From: Shewanella saliphila
GTDB lineage: Bacteria > Pseudomonadota > Gammaproteobacteria > Enterobacterales > Shewanellaceae
Assembly (NCBI RefSeq): GCF_014648295.1
Contig: NZ_BMQV01000011.1
Span: forward strand, 33,534-97,533
Direction of reading: 5' to 3'
Length of the DNA: 64,000 bases
The position numbers and the translations under genes were made by a program. The notes below the pieces were generated by a model. It worked only from the letters and a program-made list of their open reading frames with translations, did not search any database and was not told the DNA's origin. Shown one piece after another: positions 1 to 8,956 of this stretch (positions are counted from its first letter, which is position 1; each line of letters opens with the position of its first letter).

Positions 1-547
1 TGCCAATGTTATTCGCCCAACCGTTGATGGCATGGCGGCAGAAGGCAATGTTTACACTGGCTTTTTATACGCTGGCTTAATGATTGCGCCAGATGGCAGC
101 GCTAAAGTGCTTGAATACAACTGCCGCTTTGGCGACCCAGAAACCCAACCGATTATGATGCGTTTACAGTCTGACATTGTTGAGCTTTGCCTGGCAGCCA
201 CTCGTGGTGAGTTAGACAAAGTCACCGCAGAGTTCGACTCACGCGCAGCAGTCGGTGTGGTGATGGCCGCTGGCGGTTATCCAGATGCCTACCATAAAGG
301 CGATGTGATTGACGGCTTAACGCTTGGCGATGTAAACGGCAAAGTATTCCATGCCGGCACCGAGATGAAAGACGGCCACGTTGTGACTAACGGCGGCCGT
401 GTATTATGCGCTACCGCATTAGGTAACACGGTAACCGAAGCCCAACAAGCTGCTTACGGTTTAGTGGATGCCATCCATTGGGATGACGTTTATTTCCGTA
501 CCGATATTGCTTACCGCGCCATTGCACGTGAGCAAGGTAAAGCGTAA
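1..547 (+). CDS. purD: Phosphoribosylamine-glycine ligase, C-terminal part (partial)
   Basis: The protein joins phosphoribosylamine and glycine with ATP to give GAR, the second step of purine synthesis in the cytoplasm. The reading frame is already open at base 2, so the start lies outside the window; the Met at 32 is internal. Visible ATP-grasp features are the PTVDGMAAEG stretch, YTGFLYAGLM and EYNCRFGDPETQP, the last being the metal/ATP-binding end of the grasp fold. The C-terminal GARS domain follows (VMAAGGYPDAY, FHAGT, GGRVLCATALG). About 182 residues are visible of the roughly 430 usual for the family. A stem-loop follows the stop codon. Identification is secure; only the 5' part is missing. 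Confidence 0.96.
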   Translation, partial: ANVIRPTVDGMAAEGNVYTGFLYAGLMIAPDGSAKVLEYNCRFGDPETQPIMMRLQSDIVELCLAATRGELDKVTAEFDSRAAVGVVMAAGGYPDAYHKGDVIDGLTLGDVNGKVFHAGTEMKDGHVVTNGGRVLCATALGNTVTEAQQAAYGLVDAIHWDDVYFRTDIAYRAIAREQGKA

Positions 548-576
548 GCCATTCGCTTATTGTGTTAACGTAAAAT

Positions 577-610
577 ACTCCCTTCGATGGCATCATCGCA
601 GGGAGTGTTT
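577..610 (+). terminator. Stem-loop after purD, probable terminator
   Basis: ACTCCCT (577-583) pairs with AGGGAGT (600-606), and inside it CGATG (585-589) pairs with CATCG (594-598). The T-rich tail is weak (GTTTATTTAT), so termination is likely but not certain. The rest of 548-900 holds a CRP-like site and the promoter of the next gene. Confidence 0.6.
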
Positions 611-776
611 ATTTATACGACCATCAACTTTCTTTAATGCCATGTGAACCCAATAAACACTAACCCCCCTCTTGCATTATGATCATAACGTCCCAGCCAG
701 ACTGACCTGCAAGCTTGATATTTCAATTAACGCCAAAGGTTAAACATCATTCACCTTGTTCATAAACACCACTTTA

Positions 777-792
777 CGTGATCTAGATCACA
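777..792 (+). promoter_or_regulatory. CRP/FNR-like palindrome
   Basis: CGTGATCTAGATCACA matches the CRP consensus TGTGA-N6-TCACA at 9 of 10 positions, with a perfect 14-bp palindromic core. It also fits an FNR/EtrA site (TTGAT-N4-ATCAA) at 8 of 10, so either regulator is possible. A -10-like TAATAT/TATAAA lies at 819-827, about 35-40 bp downstream of the palindrome centre, the spacing expected of an activator site overlapping the -35 region. The target would be the small gene at 901. Confidence 0.55.
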
Positions 793-900
793 AAAACAGT
801 GCTGTATGAGGTGCACCCTAATATAAAACGAATTGGATAGTGTTTATCAATCTGATTGCTGAACATTACCAAGCCTTATAAATCATTTTGGGAGGACACA

Positions 901-1125
901 ATGTCATATTCTATCGAAGACCTTATCTACAAAGGGGAAAAATCAGGCGTACATGGCTGGAATACATTAGCAGGGGCCACTTTTTATTGGCATCCAGATT
1001 GGTTACATATTGCCGAAGATGTGACAGGCCACAGTGCGATGATTGACACTCCCCCTGCGAAAGGTAAAACCAACAAAGCAGATGCTGAAAGCGCCATAGT
1101 TAACCACCTCAATCACCCCAAGTAA
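901..1125 (+). CDS. Small conserved-looking protein of unknown function
   Basis: A 74-residue protein, rich in His and Trp (for example HGWNTL, FYWHPDWLHI), with no signal peptide, membrane segment or recognised domain. I chose ATG 901 because GGGAGG lies 6-7 nt upstream; an in-frame ATG at 856 has no such site. The gene stands alone between purD and nhaC, behind a CRP/FNR-like palindrome at 777-792, which suggests carbon- or oxygen-dependent expression. The strong ribosome site and the regulated-looking promoter support a real gene. Function is unknown. Confidence 0.7.
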   Translation: MSYSIEDLIYKGEKSGVHGWNTLAGATFYWHPDWLHIAEDVTGHSAMIDTPPAKGKTNKADAESAIVNHLNHPK

Positions 1126-1203
1126 CTACTCATATAGAACACTCATATCCCATATCGCGCACTCACATCGTTCATCCGACTGAGTAAAGTGAGAGATCCT
1201 AAC

Positions 1204-1234
1204 AAGGGTATCACTGGTTCCACCATATACCCTT
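1204..1234. repeat. Nested inverted repeat upstream of nhaC
   Basis: AAGGGTAT (1204-1211) pairs with ATACCCTT (1227-1234); within the loop TGGT (1215-1218) pairs with ACCA (1222-1225). There is no T-tract, so it is not a clear terminator. It lies in the 366-base space between the gene ending at 1125 and nhaC. It could be a leader structure or a binding site. I see nothing else definable in this gap. Confidence 0.35.
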
Positions 1235-1491
1235 AGCGGATATTTATGCGAGCGACCAGTCAATATCAGCATATTTAACCAAGCCAAGTAACTAAGCAAG
1301 CACAACACCCCACCACCTCACTTAATACTGTTCATTCAAATCATTGGTTCACGATAACAATATTCGACTTATTGGCCTTTTTTTGTCAGGATGTGGCCTG
1401 TTACAAATTCGTTACCAAGTTATTAGAAAAGCATTAAGCCAGCTCACACGAATGAGATATTGGTCAAAATAATAATTATAAAGGAAATCGT

Positions 1492-2991
1492 ATGTCTCAA
1501 GCTGAGCCTTCAAAACCGTCGCCATCGAACCATAAACAGCCCACGTTACTCGATGCGCTTATTCCCGTATTTGCACTCATTATCATGCTGGGTGCTGCGG
1601 TATATTTATTTTCATCCGACAGCTCATCTGGCGCCAACCAAATCGCATTAGTGTTAGCCGCATGTATAGCAATGATCATTGGTTATAAGAATGGCTACAG
1701 CTGGAACCAAATGGAGCGCGGAATTGTTAAAAGTATCGGGGTTGCCACAGGCGCGCTATTAATTTTGTTCAGCGTGGGCTCACTCATTGGCACCTGGATT
1801 TTAGCAGGCACTGTGCCAACGATGATTTACTATGGCATGCAAATCCTTAATCCCGATTATTTCTATACCGCTTGTTGTCTATTGTGCGCAGTAGTGGCGT
1901 TAAGTATCGGCAGCTCCTGGACGGTTGCTGGTACCCTCGGGATCGCGTTAGTGGGTATTTCGTCAGCAATGGGCTTAGACGTGAACATTACCGCCGGCGC
2001 CATTATCAGTGGTGCATATTTTGGCGATAAAATGTCGCCAATGTCTGACACCACCAACCTGGCACCAGCTGTGGCAGGTACCGATATCTTTAGCCATATT
2101 CGCCACATGACCTGGACTACAGTACCGAGCATTATTATTGCCCTTATCGGCTTTACTTTTTTAGGCTTAACCGCGGATGCCACCCCGATTGAAAACCAAC
2201 TTACCGACACTCTGGCGCTATTAGACAAAACCTACAGCCCTGGGCTGCATTTACTCATTCCATTATTAGTGGTGTTGTATTTAGCTAACCGCAGATTGCC
2301 TGCTTTTCCCACGGTAATATTAGGCACACTTGCCGGCGCTGCATGTGCGGCGCTGTTTCAATTTGATAACGTGATCGCGTTTGTTCACGACGATACACTC
2401 GTACCGGTAGTTGCACTGGTAAAAGGCTTATGGATTGCCATGTTTGACGGTTACGTTGCCAACACGGGTGATGAAGTATTAGACAGCCTATTAAGCCGAG
2501 GCGGCATGAGCAGCATGGTGACCACTGTGTGGTTAATTTTATGCGCCATGGCATTTGGCGGTGTAATGGAAGTCACTGGATTATTAAATCGTATTTTAGA
2601 AAGCATTCTGACCGTAGTGAGCGGTACCACCAGCCTGATCATTACCACCATTGGGGTGTGTATTGGCGCTAACATCATTACCGCCGACCAATACATTGCG
2701 ATTGTACTGCCTGGGCGAATGCTGAAGGTTGAATACACTCGCCGTAAATTAGCCGCGGTTAATTTGAGTCGCTCACTTGAAGACTCTGCAACAGTCACCA
2801 GCCCATTAGTGCCCTGGAACACCTGTGGCGCCTTTATGGCCAGCACCTTAGGCGTAGCAACCATTGCCTACCTGCCCTACGCCTTCTTTAACTTAGTCTG
2901 CCCATTTGTGAGTGCCACTTATGCCTATTTCAACTTCAAAATCGAACCATTAGACGAAACCAAAATAAGCACTGGCGAAGTCGTCGGTTAG
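1492..2991 (+). CDS. nhaC: NhaC-family Na+/H+ antiporter
   Basis: An inner-membrane antiporter exchanging Na+ for H+, for sodium and pH homeostasis. The 499-residue protein has about eleven hydrophobic segments. It carries the family's conserved region: the GSSWTVAGTLG stretch, then GAIISGAYFGDKMSPMSDT with polar and acidic residues inside the membrane, and later SLEDSATVTSPLVPWNTCG. The start follows AAAGGA at a good distance. NhaC members may instead exchange malate/lactate with Na+ (MleN-like), and the sequence alone does not settle the substrate. The gene is monocistronic; the next gene is convergent. Confidence 0.9.
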   Translation: MSQAEPSKPSPSNHKQPTLLDALIPVFALIIMLGAAVYLFSSDSSSGANQIALVLAACIAMIIGYKNGYSWNQMERGIVKSIGVATGALLILFSVGSLIGTWILAGTVPTMIYYGMQILNPDYFYTACCLLCAVVALSIGSSWTVAGTLGIALVGISSAMGLDVNITAGAIISGAYFGDKMSPMSDTTNLAPAVAGTDIFSHIRHMTWTTVPSIIIALIGFTFLGLTADATPIENQLTDTLALLDKTYSPGLHLLIPLLVVLYLANRRLPAFPTVILGTLAGAACAALFQFDNVIAFVHDDTLVPVVALVKGLWIAMFDGYVANTGDEVLDSLLSRGGMSSMVTTVWLILCAMAFGGVMEVTGLLNRILESILTVVSGTTSLIITTIGVCIGANIITADQYIAIVLPGRMLKVEYTRRKLAAVNLSRSLEDSATVTSPLVPWNTCGAFMASTLGVATIAYLPYAFFNLVCPFVSATYAYFNFKIEPLDETKISTGEVVG

Positions 2992-3025
2992 CTAAGATGT
3001 CGTCTACTCACCTAGAAATAGCAGG

Positions 3026-4366
3026 TTAACCAAGGCGGTCCTTTAACCAACCATAATGATAATATCCCCATTGCCCAAGGCGCCTTGCTTGGGTAAAGAG
3101 GAATTTCGGCAACGCTTGCTGATATAAAGGAAGGTTAGGCAACGTTTCACCGGCAATGCTTTGTGCTAATCGATACGCCGCTTGACTGCTAAACGACACG
3201 CCCGCACCGCAATATCCTAAGCTATACCCTACGCTACCTTGACTATACACATGAGGCATATCGTCCATCGCAGCAACAATCCATCCGGTCCAGTTATAGG
3301 CTATCGCTTTGCTTGATAAGCTCGGAAAACACTTATTAAGCGCCATTTTTAAGCGCTCACCATATACAGGGTTTGCCGCATCTTTGCCCCACACCGCACC
3401 ACGACCACCAAACAGTAAACGGTTGTCTGGCAGTAAGCGGTAATAGTATTTTAAAATACGTGTATCCATGGTGACTTGATGCGTATGCAAACCAGCTTGT
3501 GCCAGCTCTTGCGCAGTGAGCGGCTCGGTAACAATCACATTGCTTAATATCGGTAAAAACTTGTCATCTATACGCTGATTAAAGCGCTTTGGTGTGTAGC
3601 CATTGCCTGCCATAATCACCTTATTGGCAATCAACTCACCATTCGCGGTGATTAAACGATGCTTACCGCCCTCTTCAAGCCACTCTACAACACAAGATTG
3701 TTCAGAAATCGTCACGCCTTGGGCTTGTACCATGTCCTTATAACCGAGTAATAATTTAAGCGGATTAAGACCAAAACCGTCTTTTAAGCGTAAAGCGCCA
3801 TAGGCTTGATGATGGTCTAAATACTGGGCTCGAAAATCATCGCTAGTGATAAACTCAGCGCCGCTGTCTTGGCTATCTGTTAGGTGTTGTTGAATATACT
3901 GAGCCGCATTTTGCAGTGTGACCAGGGCTTTGGGATTATGGGCCACTTTTAAGTAGCCAGCTTCTTGCGGCTCACAAGCAATATTGTGTTGTTGAATTAA
4001 GCCATCGACGCGCGCGACAGCCTGGGTAAACTCATCATAAATGCCTTTGGTGGTGGCTAAATCCCAGCGTTGGGTCATGGCAGCATAACCCAAACGACCC
4101 GAGCCTTTTAACACAAATCCAGCGTTGCGGGCGCTGGCACCAAATCCCACCTGATTAGCCTCTAATACATGGCAATCAATATTAAACTCACTCGCCAGGT
4201 AATACGCGGTTAATAACCCGGTATAGCCACCACCAATAATCGCCACATCGGTTTGTTGTCGGCCAGATAATGCGGCTGTTGGTGCGCCTAATGCCTGGGT
4301 CGTCGCCCAATAGCTTGGCGCAAAAGGTTGATTGTTAGGATGAGAATTTACCAGCGGATCGTACAT
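3026..4366 (-). CDS. FAD-dependent oxidoreductase (DAO / gamma-glutamylputrescine oxidase-like)
   Basis: A 446-residue flavoprotein. Near residue 42 the Rossmann motif DVAIIGGGYTGLLTAYYLA binds the FAD ADP moiety, followed by the acidic residue in HVLEA. GFGASARNAGF fits the DAO-family flavin loop, and GWIVAAMDDMPHV and GYCGAGVSFSS fit the C-terminal FAD-contacting region. Size and layout match PuuB-like enzymes, which oxidise an amine of a gamma-glutamyl or amino-acid substrate, but no other putrescine genes are nearby. The substrate is therefore open. It lies 31 bases downstream of the GNAT gene on the same strand, so the two are probably co-transcribed. Confidence 0.82.
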   Translation of the reverse strand: MYDPLVNSHPNNQPFAPSYWATTQALGAPTAALSGRQQTDVAIIGGGYTGLLTAYYLASEFNIDCHVLEANQVGFGASARNAGFVLKGSGRLGYAAMTQRWDLATTKGIYDEFTQAVARVDGLIQQHNIACEPQEAGYLKVAHNPKALVTLQNAAQYIQQHLTDSQDSGAEFITSDDFRAQYLDHHQAYGALRLKDGFGLNPLKLLLGYKDMVQAQGVTISEQSCVVEWLEEGGKHRLITANGELIANKVIMAGNGYTPKRFNQRIDDKFLPILSNVIVTEPLTAQELAQAGLHTHQVTMDTRILKYYYRLLPDNRLLFGGRGAVWGKDAANPVYGERLKMALNKCFPSLSSKAIAYNWTGWIVAAMDDMPHVYSQGSVGYSLGYCGAGVSFSSQAAYRLAQSIAGETLPNLPLYQQALPKFLFTQARRLGQWGYYHYGWLKDRLG

Positions 4367-4397
4367 ATTATTCTTCTTATTAATAAGGGAAATCAGG

Positions 4398-4949
4398 CTA
4401 AAAAACTAACAACATTTCACAGGCGACACAGTGGCAGTCGTGATCGCAAATAACGCACATATACTCTTCGCCCATGTAACGTTGGTGCCAGCGCTGAGGA
4501 TGTTCGGCAATTAGCTGCCCACCCGCTTTCGTAAAATAACGCACTGCTGCATTATTGGGGCTTTGTTGCCACAAATGGCTCACTCCCGCTTTAGCCCCTT
4601 GGGCAATCACTGCCGTTTTAGAGGCTGCTAATAACTGTCCGCCGAGGCCTTTTCCACGGGCAGATTTTGCAATGGTGTTTGACTTGAAATAACACACATC
4701 CTCAAATGCAATACCCCACTTATCTACCGTGCACCATTGATCTTGCGGCCATTGCCCAGCGGCATAGGTTAATCTAAAACCAATAAGCTGATCGTTTTCA
4801 ATTGCGACAAAATTGGCGTTAATACCGTGTTTAATGCCTTTGTAATAAATCGCCGTGAGTTCATCAATGTCCATATAACCACTACCATGAACAATTTCGC
4901 CTAAAGCAATCACTGCGTCAAAGTCAGCGTGGGTCAATTCTCTAATCAT
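4398..4949 (-). CDS. GNAT-family N-acetyltransferase with Cys-rich tail
   Basis: A GNAT fold protein that would transfer an acetyl group from acetyl-CoA to an unknown amine. The acetyl-CoA loop is SARGKGLGGQLL (the R/Q-x-x-G-x-G/A pattern), and the C-terminal FTKAGGQ strand-turn is typical. A GTG at 4979 would add ten residues; I prefer the ATG at 4949 (or 4952) because the domain begins with MIRELTHADFD, but no strong ribosome site decides between them. The last 15 or so residues are odd: CVICDHDCHCVAC, five Cys and two His that could bind metal. Probably an operon with the flavoprotein downstream. Confidence 0.78.
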   Translation of the reverse strand: MIRELTHADFDAVIALGEIVHGSGYMDIDELTAIYYKGIKHGINANFVAIENDQLIGFRLTYAAGQWPQDQWCTVDKWGIAFEDVCYFKSNTIAKSARGKGLGGQLLAASKTAVIAQGAKAGVSHLWQQSPNNAAVRYFTKAGGQLIAEHPQRWHQRYMGEEYMCVICDHDCHCVACEMLLVF

Positions 4950-5096
4950 CATATCTACTATTTTTAGTTGTTTCAGCACACTTTATCACACGCTAATATC
5001 GAGCCGCTACGATGTTAAACTTTTGTGATAATTCGGCAATAACCTAGTGAAACTCCTGTCGCATACTGGATGCAATTAAACAAAAGGAGCTCGGTT

Positions 5097-5798
5097 ATGA
5101 AACGTACATTAATGGCTGCAAGTCTTATGGCTGCTGGATTATTTAGCCTTCCAACTTTGGCAGCGGATATTGAAGTTAGCGTGACCAATTTAACTCACGG
5201 AAATCACTTCACCCCTCTTTTAATCGCGGCCCACGATGCTGATAGCCACTTATTTCAGGTGGGCACCGAAGCCTCGGCGGCATTACAAAAAATGGCCGAA
5301 GGTGGCGATATTGCCGATTTAGATACCGCGGTTACCGGTAATGCGGGCGTCACATCGGCCAACCCAGCAATGGGATTATTAGCCGCAGGCATGAGTGTCA
5401 GCGATGTGATGTTAGATACTGGCGATAACACTCATTTATCGATTGTTGCCATGGTATTACCCACCAACGATGCCTTTGTTGGGCTAGATGGCTGGGAAAT
5501 TCCAACAGAAGCCGGCACTTATACTATGTACGTTAATGCGTATGATGCTGGCACCGAAGCCAATGATGAAATCATTAATGGTGGCGGCATGTCTGGAGTA
5601 CCGGGCATTCCTGCAGCACCTGGCGGCGATGGTGGGGCTAACGGTACTGGCGTAATGGACAATAGTGACAACAGTTACGTTCATACTCATCCTGGCGTAT
5701 TAGGCGACATGGACCTTGCTGGTGGCATGAGTGACCTAGACAGCCGCGTACACCGCTGGTTGAATCCTGTTGCCAAAGTTGTGGTAACAGTAAAATAA
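5097..5798 (+). CDS. Exported spondin-domain protein
   Basis: A secreted or periplasmic protein of 233 residues. A signal peptide (MKRTLMAASLMAAGLF..LAA, cleavage near residue 22) precedes one spondin_N-like domain: VSVTNLTHGNHFTPLLIAAH at its start, LQKMAEGGDIADL, LPTNDAFVGLDGW, YDAGTEANDEI, and an HTHPGV motif near the end. Start ATG 5097 follows AAAGGAGC; an upstream in-frame Met at 5070 lacks a ribosome site. The next gene, 11 bases on, encodes a lipoprotein paralogue, and a two-component system follows. The bacterial function of this domain is not established. Confidence 0.85.
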   Translation: MKRTLMAASLMAAGLFSLPTLAADIEVSVTNLTHGNHFTPLLIAAHDADSHLFQVGTEASAALQKMAEGGDIADLDTAVTGNAGVTSANPAMGLLAAGMSVSDVMLDTGDNTHLSIVAMVLPTNDAFVGLDGWEIPTEAGTYTMYVNAYDAGTEANDEIINGGGMSGVPGIPAAPGGDGGANGTGVMDNSDNSYVHTHPGVLGDMDLAGGMSDLDSRVHRWLNPVAKVVVTVK

Positions 5799-5809
5799 GG
5801 AGGTAGCCC

Positions 5810-6529
5810 ATGAAACTCACTGACTTTACATTAAAGCCCAGTTTACTGGCCATGTTGGCAGCGACCATCTTATTAACAGCGTGTGATGATGACGACAATG
5901 ACACCGTTGACGAGACTCCGCCAGCAGCTGTGATGCAAACCTTCACGGTCACTGTCACTAACCTGACGGCTAACCAGCCCATGTCTCCGGTAATTTTAGC
6001 CGCTCATGCTAGCGATGCGATGTTATGGAACGCCGGTGAAATGGCAAGCGAAGCGATAGAAAAAATGGCTGAAGGTGGCGATACCGCAGATATAGCCGCA
6101 TTAGCTGTGATGACTAGCAGCGTTAACGGAGCGGGACTTATCATGCCCGGCATGAGTGAAACCCTCACGCTCACATTAGATGAAGCCGACGTCGCCAGTG
6201 TGAGCCTAGCGACTATGTTGGTTAACACTAACGACGCCTTTACCGGCGTAAACAGCTACAGCATTGCGGGTATGCAAGTCGACGCCTCAAGCTCAATGAA
6301 GTTTATGGCCTATGATGCGGGCACCGAAGCCAACAGCGAAGCCAAAGGCACTATGCCAGGCCCAGCAGATGGCGGCGAAGGTTTTAATGCCGCGCGTGAT
6401 GATGTCGACTTTGTTCATATTCACCCAGGGGTGATTTCAATGTATGACGGTTTAGCCGACTCAGTACTGGATGCTTCGCATCGGTTTGATAACCCAGTAT
6501 TAGCCGTCACCATTACCAGAACTGAATAA
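5810..6529 (+). CDS. Spondin-domain lipoprotein
   Basis: A 239-residue paralogue of the preceding protein, but lipid-anchored. The N-terminus ends in the lipobox LLTAC (Cys at about residue 25), followed by a run of Asp residues that should direct it to the outer membrane in Gram-negative bacteria. The domain matches its neighbour block by block: VTVTNLTANQPMSPVILAAH, IEKMAEGGDTADI, LVNTNDAFTGVNSY, YDAGTEANSEA, HIHPGV. A strong GGAGG lies upstream of ATG 5810. The pair looks like a tandem duplication in which one copy became a lipoprotein. Function unknown. Confidence 0.85.
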   Translation: MKLTDFTLKPSLLAMLAATILLTACDDDDNDTVDETPPAAVMQTFTVTVTNLTANQPMSPVILAAHASDAMLWNAGEMASEAIEKMAEGGDTADIAALAVMTSSVNGAGLIMPGMSETLTLTLDEADVASVSLATMLVNTNDAFTGVNSYSIAGMQVDASSSMKFMAYDAGTEANSEAKGTMPGPADGGEGFNAARDDVDFVHIHPGVISMYDGLADSVLDASHRFDNPVLAVTITRTE

Positions 6530-6554
6530 ATTTCAACCAGGCTGAAATTTATTC
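6524..6554 (+). terminator. Perfect 12-bp inverted repeat at the end of the spondin lipoprotein gene
   Basis: GAATAAATTTCA (6524-6535) and TGAAATTTATTC (6543-6554) form a perfect stem with a 7-nt loop. The left arm contains the stop codon. No U-tract follows, so it may be a weak terminator or an mRNA 3'-end stabiliser that separates expression of the spondin genes from the regulator genes downstream. Confidence 0.45.
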
Positions 6555-6612
6555 TCCTCAAGGCAGGTCTAGTTATTAATGTCAAAACTGGACTTGCTTT
6601 GGGGAGCTCAAC

Positions 6613-7347
6613 ATGAATGGAACCACTAAACATAACAACCATGCCTACCCGCAACATATTTTGCTGGTAGAAGATGAACAAGACTTGGCTAAATTACTCA
6701 TTCTTAACCTCAAAGCACTCAATTATCACGTCGACCACGCCACAACATTAAAGCAAGCCATGCAGATTATTGAGCATAAAAAGCTCGATTTAATTTTATT
6801 GGACCGCATGCTCCCCGATGGTGACGGCATTATGTTGTGCGAACAATTACGCCAAGCCGGTAAGGAAGTCCCGTTGATGCTATTAACGGCTAAAGACTCA
6901 GAAGCTGATGTGGTATTAGGACTTGAGGCCGGAGCCGATGATTATCTGGTGAAACCCTTCAGCGTATTAGAACTTCGCGCACGTGTAAAAGCCTTACTAA
7001 GACGCGGTAAAGCCCAGCAAGAGCAAACTCAACAAATTGAATTTAACAGCGTCATCATTAACTCCAGTACTCGCGAAGTTACCGCATTTAACAAAGCACT
7101 GACCCTCACCGCCCGCGAGTTCGATTTACTGCTGTTTTTAGCCAAACACCCGCTACAAGTCTTTAGCCGTATGCAATTACTCGAAGCGGTATGGGGTTAT
7201 AACTACGACGGTTACGAGCACACAGTGAATAGCCATATCAACCGATTACGCAATAAATTATCGCAGTGCTCACCCGAACACGACTTAGTGAAAACCGTAT
7301 GGGGCGTGGGTTATAAATTTTCACCACCAGAGGTGCAAACCCACTAA
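6613..7347 (+). CDS. OmpR-family response regulator
   Basis: A 244-residue DNA-binding response regulator. Receiver domain, about residues 15-130: acidic pair in LVEDEQD, phospho-acceptor Asp in LILLDRMLPDGDG, Thr in LLTAKDS, and Lys in DDYLVKPFSVLELRARVKAL. Winged-helix Trans_reg_C domain, about 145-240: LTAREFDLLLFLAKHP, the VWGYNYDG region and VWGVGYKF. GGGGAG precedes the ATG. Its stop overlaps the start of the cognate kinase (TAATG), so the two are translationally coupled. The location directly behind the spondin genes suggests these as targets; that is inference. Confidence 0.92.
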   Translation: MNGTTKHNNHAYPQHILLVEDEQDLAKLLILNLKALNYHVDHATTLKQAMQIIEHKKLDLILLDRMLPDGDGIMLCEQLRQAGKEVPLMLLTAKDSEADVVLGLEAGADDYLVKPFSVLELRARVKALLRRGKAQQEQTQQIEFNSVIINSSTREVTAFNKALTLTAREFDLLLFLAKHPLQVFSRMQLLEAVWGYNYDGYEHTVNSHINRLRNKLSQCSPEHDLVKTVWGVGYKFSPPEVQTH

Positions 7348-8804
7348 TGAATCGTTTATTCAACCGACTATTTTTGGCCGCTACACTGATTGTATTGTTG
7401 TTATTTGTCGCCTTGTGGCAATGGTTGCAACTCAACCATGAGTTTAGCCGCAATCAAATACAACAATCACTGCACCGTGAGCTGGCAGAACACATGGCTC
7501 ACATTAACCCGCTATTGTCTCAAGGGATTACCTCTGACGCTGCGCTTAAAGAAGCTTTTCACGACTTTATGCTGTTAGGCCCAAGTTTTGAAATTTACAC
7601 TCTAGACCCTAATGGCAACGTCGTTGCCTATGATGCCAAAGATGAAAAAATCAAAACTCACCGCGTTGATACCAATATTATTCAGCAGTTTTTAACCGGC
7701 GAAAACCTGCCTGTGCTGGGCACCGATCCGCGTAGTGAAGACACCCAAAAGATATTTTCGGTGAGTAAACTTGTGACACCAGAAGGCCTGCACAACGGCT
7801 ATTTGTACGTCATTATTGGAGGTGAAGATTACGACAGCTGGCAAGCGCTGATCAACGCCGAAAACCAACCTAAAATTTGGGGCGCGACCATCGGTTTTTG
7901 GATCATTTTTGCCTTAGTGCTCTTTGTGATTTTATTGCGCTATTTTACTCGTCCGATCCAAAAATTAGCCCAAGACTTAACCGAGCTAAAAGATAAGCCT
8001 ATGTCAGACAATCTCATGCTGCCACAGCGTTATCGCGGCAGTTTAGAGATAAGCCAACTGAGTCATCATATCAATCATTTACTGCAAGAAATCCAATTAC
8101 AACAACAGCAAGTTAAACGACAGCAACAAGCTAAACATGACTTTTTATTGCACTTGTCGCATGACTTAAAAACCCCGCTGACTGCACTATTGGGCTATAT
8201 CGATACCTGGCTTATTTTACCCGAAGATGAGCGCGACGAAGCATTGATCCAATACGCTGCCAACTCCGGTCAAACTTTACAGCAATTGCTTGCCCAGTTA
8301 TTAGAGTTAGCCGCATTAGAAAACGGTCAAATCGATGCGCAATTACAACAAGTTAACTTAACTGAATTACTCAGCGACATTGAACAAACCTTTACCCCAC
8401 GGGCTAAAAAGTTGGGGGTACAACTTGATTTTGACATTAATCATGCAGGTCAAATCTATACCGACCCCACCTTAATGCGCCGAATCCTCAACAACTTAGT
8501 CGACAACGCGCTACGCTACACTCCTGCTGGCGGCAAAATCCAAATCATTAATGCACTCCACAGTGACCAACAATGGTTAACCGTGCGTGATACCGGCGCA
8601 GGCATGCACAAACATGAAGTTGATGCCTTGAAACAATTGTCGATGACCACGCTGTCATTTGAGCCCAATCAAAGCCTGCCACAACTCGGCGTCGGACTCG
8701 CCATCGTCAGGCAGCTATTGGGGTTATTAAAGTGCAAAATTGAAATAGACAGCCAACCAGGGGTGGGAAGTGAGTTTAAGATAGAGTTGGTGACGCAAAG
8801 TTAA
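7347..8804 (+). CDS. Sensor histidine kinase
   Basis: A 485-residue inner-membrane kinase partnering the regulator just upstream. Order of parts: membrane segment (about 8-27), periplasmic sensor of about 150 residues, second membrane segment (about 181-201, WGATIGFWIIFALVLFVILL), HAMP (FTRPIQKLAQDL), a Gln-rich coiled coil, H-box LLHLSHDLKTPLTALLGY with the phosphorylated His, N-box NNLVDNALRYTP, G1 VRDTGAGM and G2 LGVGLAIVRQLL. The signal is unknown. It resembles the kinases of metal or envelope-stress systems only in general layout. Confidence 0.92.
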   Translation: MNRLFNRLFLAATLIVLLLFVALWQWLQLNHEFSRNQIQQSLHRELAEHMAHINPLLSQGITSDAALKEAFHDFMLLGPSFEIYTLDPNGNVVAYDAKDEKIKTHRVDTNIIQQFLTGENLPVLGTDPRSEDTQKIFSVSKLVTPEGLHNGYLYVIIGGEDYDSWQALINAENQPKIWGATIGFWIIFALVLFVILLRYFTRPIQKLAQDLTELKDKPMSDNLMLPQRYRGSLEISQLSHHINHLLQEIQLQQQQVKRQQQAKHDFLLHLSHDLKTPLTALLGYIDTWLILPEDERDEALIQYAANSGQTLQQLLAQLLELAALENGQIDAQLQQVNLTELLSDIEQTFTPRAKKLGVQLDFDINHAGQIYTDPTLMRRILNNLVDNALRYTPAGGKIQIINALHSDQQWLTVRDTGAGMHKHEVDALKQLSMTTLSFEPNQSLPQLGVGLAIVRQLLGLLKCKIEIDSQPGVGSEFKIELVTQS

Positions 8805-8956
8805 TCTCATTTTTGAATCGCAAATGGTCAGTGATTTGATTCATGGCCTCAATGGTACTGACTCAGTTTTGCTTATCATTAAACTTCAAAGTAACTCATT
8901 ACCTGCCTCAGGCTACGTGCAGGTATATAAAAACGATAATCTAAAACACTATGAAT

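Noticed and set aside
32..34. ATG at 32 as the start of purD
   Set aside because: The frame is open upstream and encodes conserved PurD residues; the true start lies outside the window.
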